Positions 63,914 through 64,000 of a stretch of DNA of 64,000 nucleotides are shown one piece after another. The notes below the pieces were generated by a model, which was not told the DNA's origin, did not search any database, and worked only from the letters and a program-made list of their open reading frames with translations. Origin of the DNA: Ruegeria sp. ANG-S4 (lineage in GTDB: Bacteria; Pseudomonadota; Alphaproteobacteria; Rhodobacterales; Rhodobacteraceae); the NCBI RefSeq assembly GCF_000814005.1, contig NZ_JWLK01000006.1, positions 248,001-312,000 on the forward strand, given 5' to 3'. The first letter of the stretch is position 1; each line of letters starts with the position of its first letter. The position numbers were made by a program, and so were the translations under genes.

Positions 63914-64000
63914 ATGATTGACTTTACCCCTGCGCTGGTTTTGCCAACCGCCAATGACCGAGAAGCAGTGGGCAGCATGGTTAAGGTGTCGGTTGCGGCA
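63914..64000 (+). CDS. Possible 5' end of a gene running off the window
   Basis: An ATG at 63914 opens a frame of 29 codons (MIDFTPALVLPTANDREAV...) that stays open to the window edge. There is no clear Shine-Dalgarno (GGTTGAGACACCC upstream). No family can be named from so short a piece. Confidence 0.3.
   Translation, partial: MIDFTPALVLPTANDREAVGSMVKVSVAA

Overview
The window looks like a chromosomal stretch of an alphaproteobacterium of the family Rhodobacteraceae (Roseobacter group). This rests on the high-GC coding style, the complete Tad pilus locus, a ctaC-ctaB-ctaG-coxIII-surf1-thrC-M16 peptidase order, lysC next to ptsP, and protein sequences typical of that group. The assignment is by recognition only; no search was run. 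No phage, IS element, plasmid backbone, CRISPR array, rRNA or tRNA gene was recognised.

Layout. 1-1285: 3' end of a chorismate mutase, then folD and its terminator. 1420-5290: a membrane-bound LytTR regulator, then pdeM and a DEXH helicase of the ligase-associated DNA-repair set. 5331-17457: a 12 kb Tad/Flp pilus locus on the minus strand (two Flp pilins, CpaB, secretin CpaC, OmpA-like lipoprotein, CpaE, TadA, TadB, TadC, two TPR lipoproteins, prepilin peptidase, AAA+ ATPase), with a divergent lytic transglycosylase at its head. 18709-25714: 3-oxoacid CoA-transferase pair, topA, dprA and tldD, all minus strand. 25892-33463: cytochrome c oxidase subunits II and III with heme O synthase, the Cox11 copper chaperone and SURF1, running into thrC, an M16 peptidase and an acetyltransferase. 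33566-46207: mixed housekeeping and small enzyme genes (MBL fold, FAD oxidase, fasciclin, apt, RHH protein, LysE exporter, hydrolase, mtnP, SulP, flavin reductase, EcsC, Nudix, SDR). 46365-49893: lysC and ptsP. 50073-53962: Entner-Doudoroff genes zwf-edd-eda. 54014-59958: two PLP aminotransferases, a strictosidine-synthase-like protein, a crotonase, a DUF1992 protein and a BenE transporter. 60104-63400: an unusually long valS. 63401-64000: no convincing complete gene.

The strongest points beyond ordinary annotation are: (i) four copies of a roughly 60 bp GC-rich element, each lying directly after a stop codon and each in the same orientation relative to the gene it follows, two of them forming an inverted pair; (ii) two insertions in valyl-tRNA synthetase that share a small motif and have a visibly lower GC content than the rest of the gene; (iii) a perfect FNR-type box in front of the oxidase operon; (iv) two CtrA-type boxes with the same extended spacing, one at the second Flp pilin and one before an alpha/beta hydrolase; (v) a 22 bp dyad just upstream of a small ribbon-helix-helix-like gene. 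I did not see a clearly new multi-gene system; most of the window is well-known core genome.
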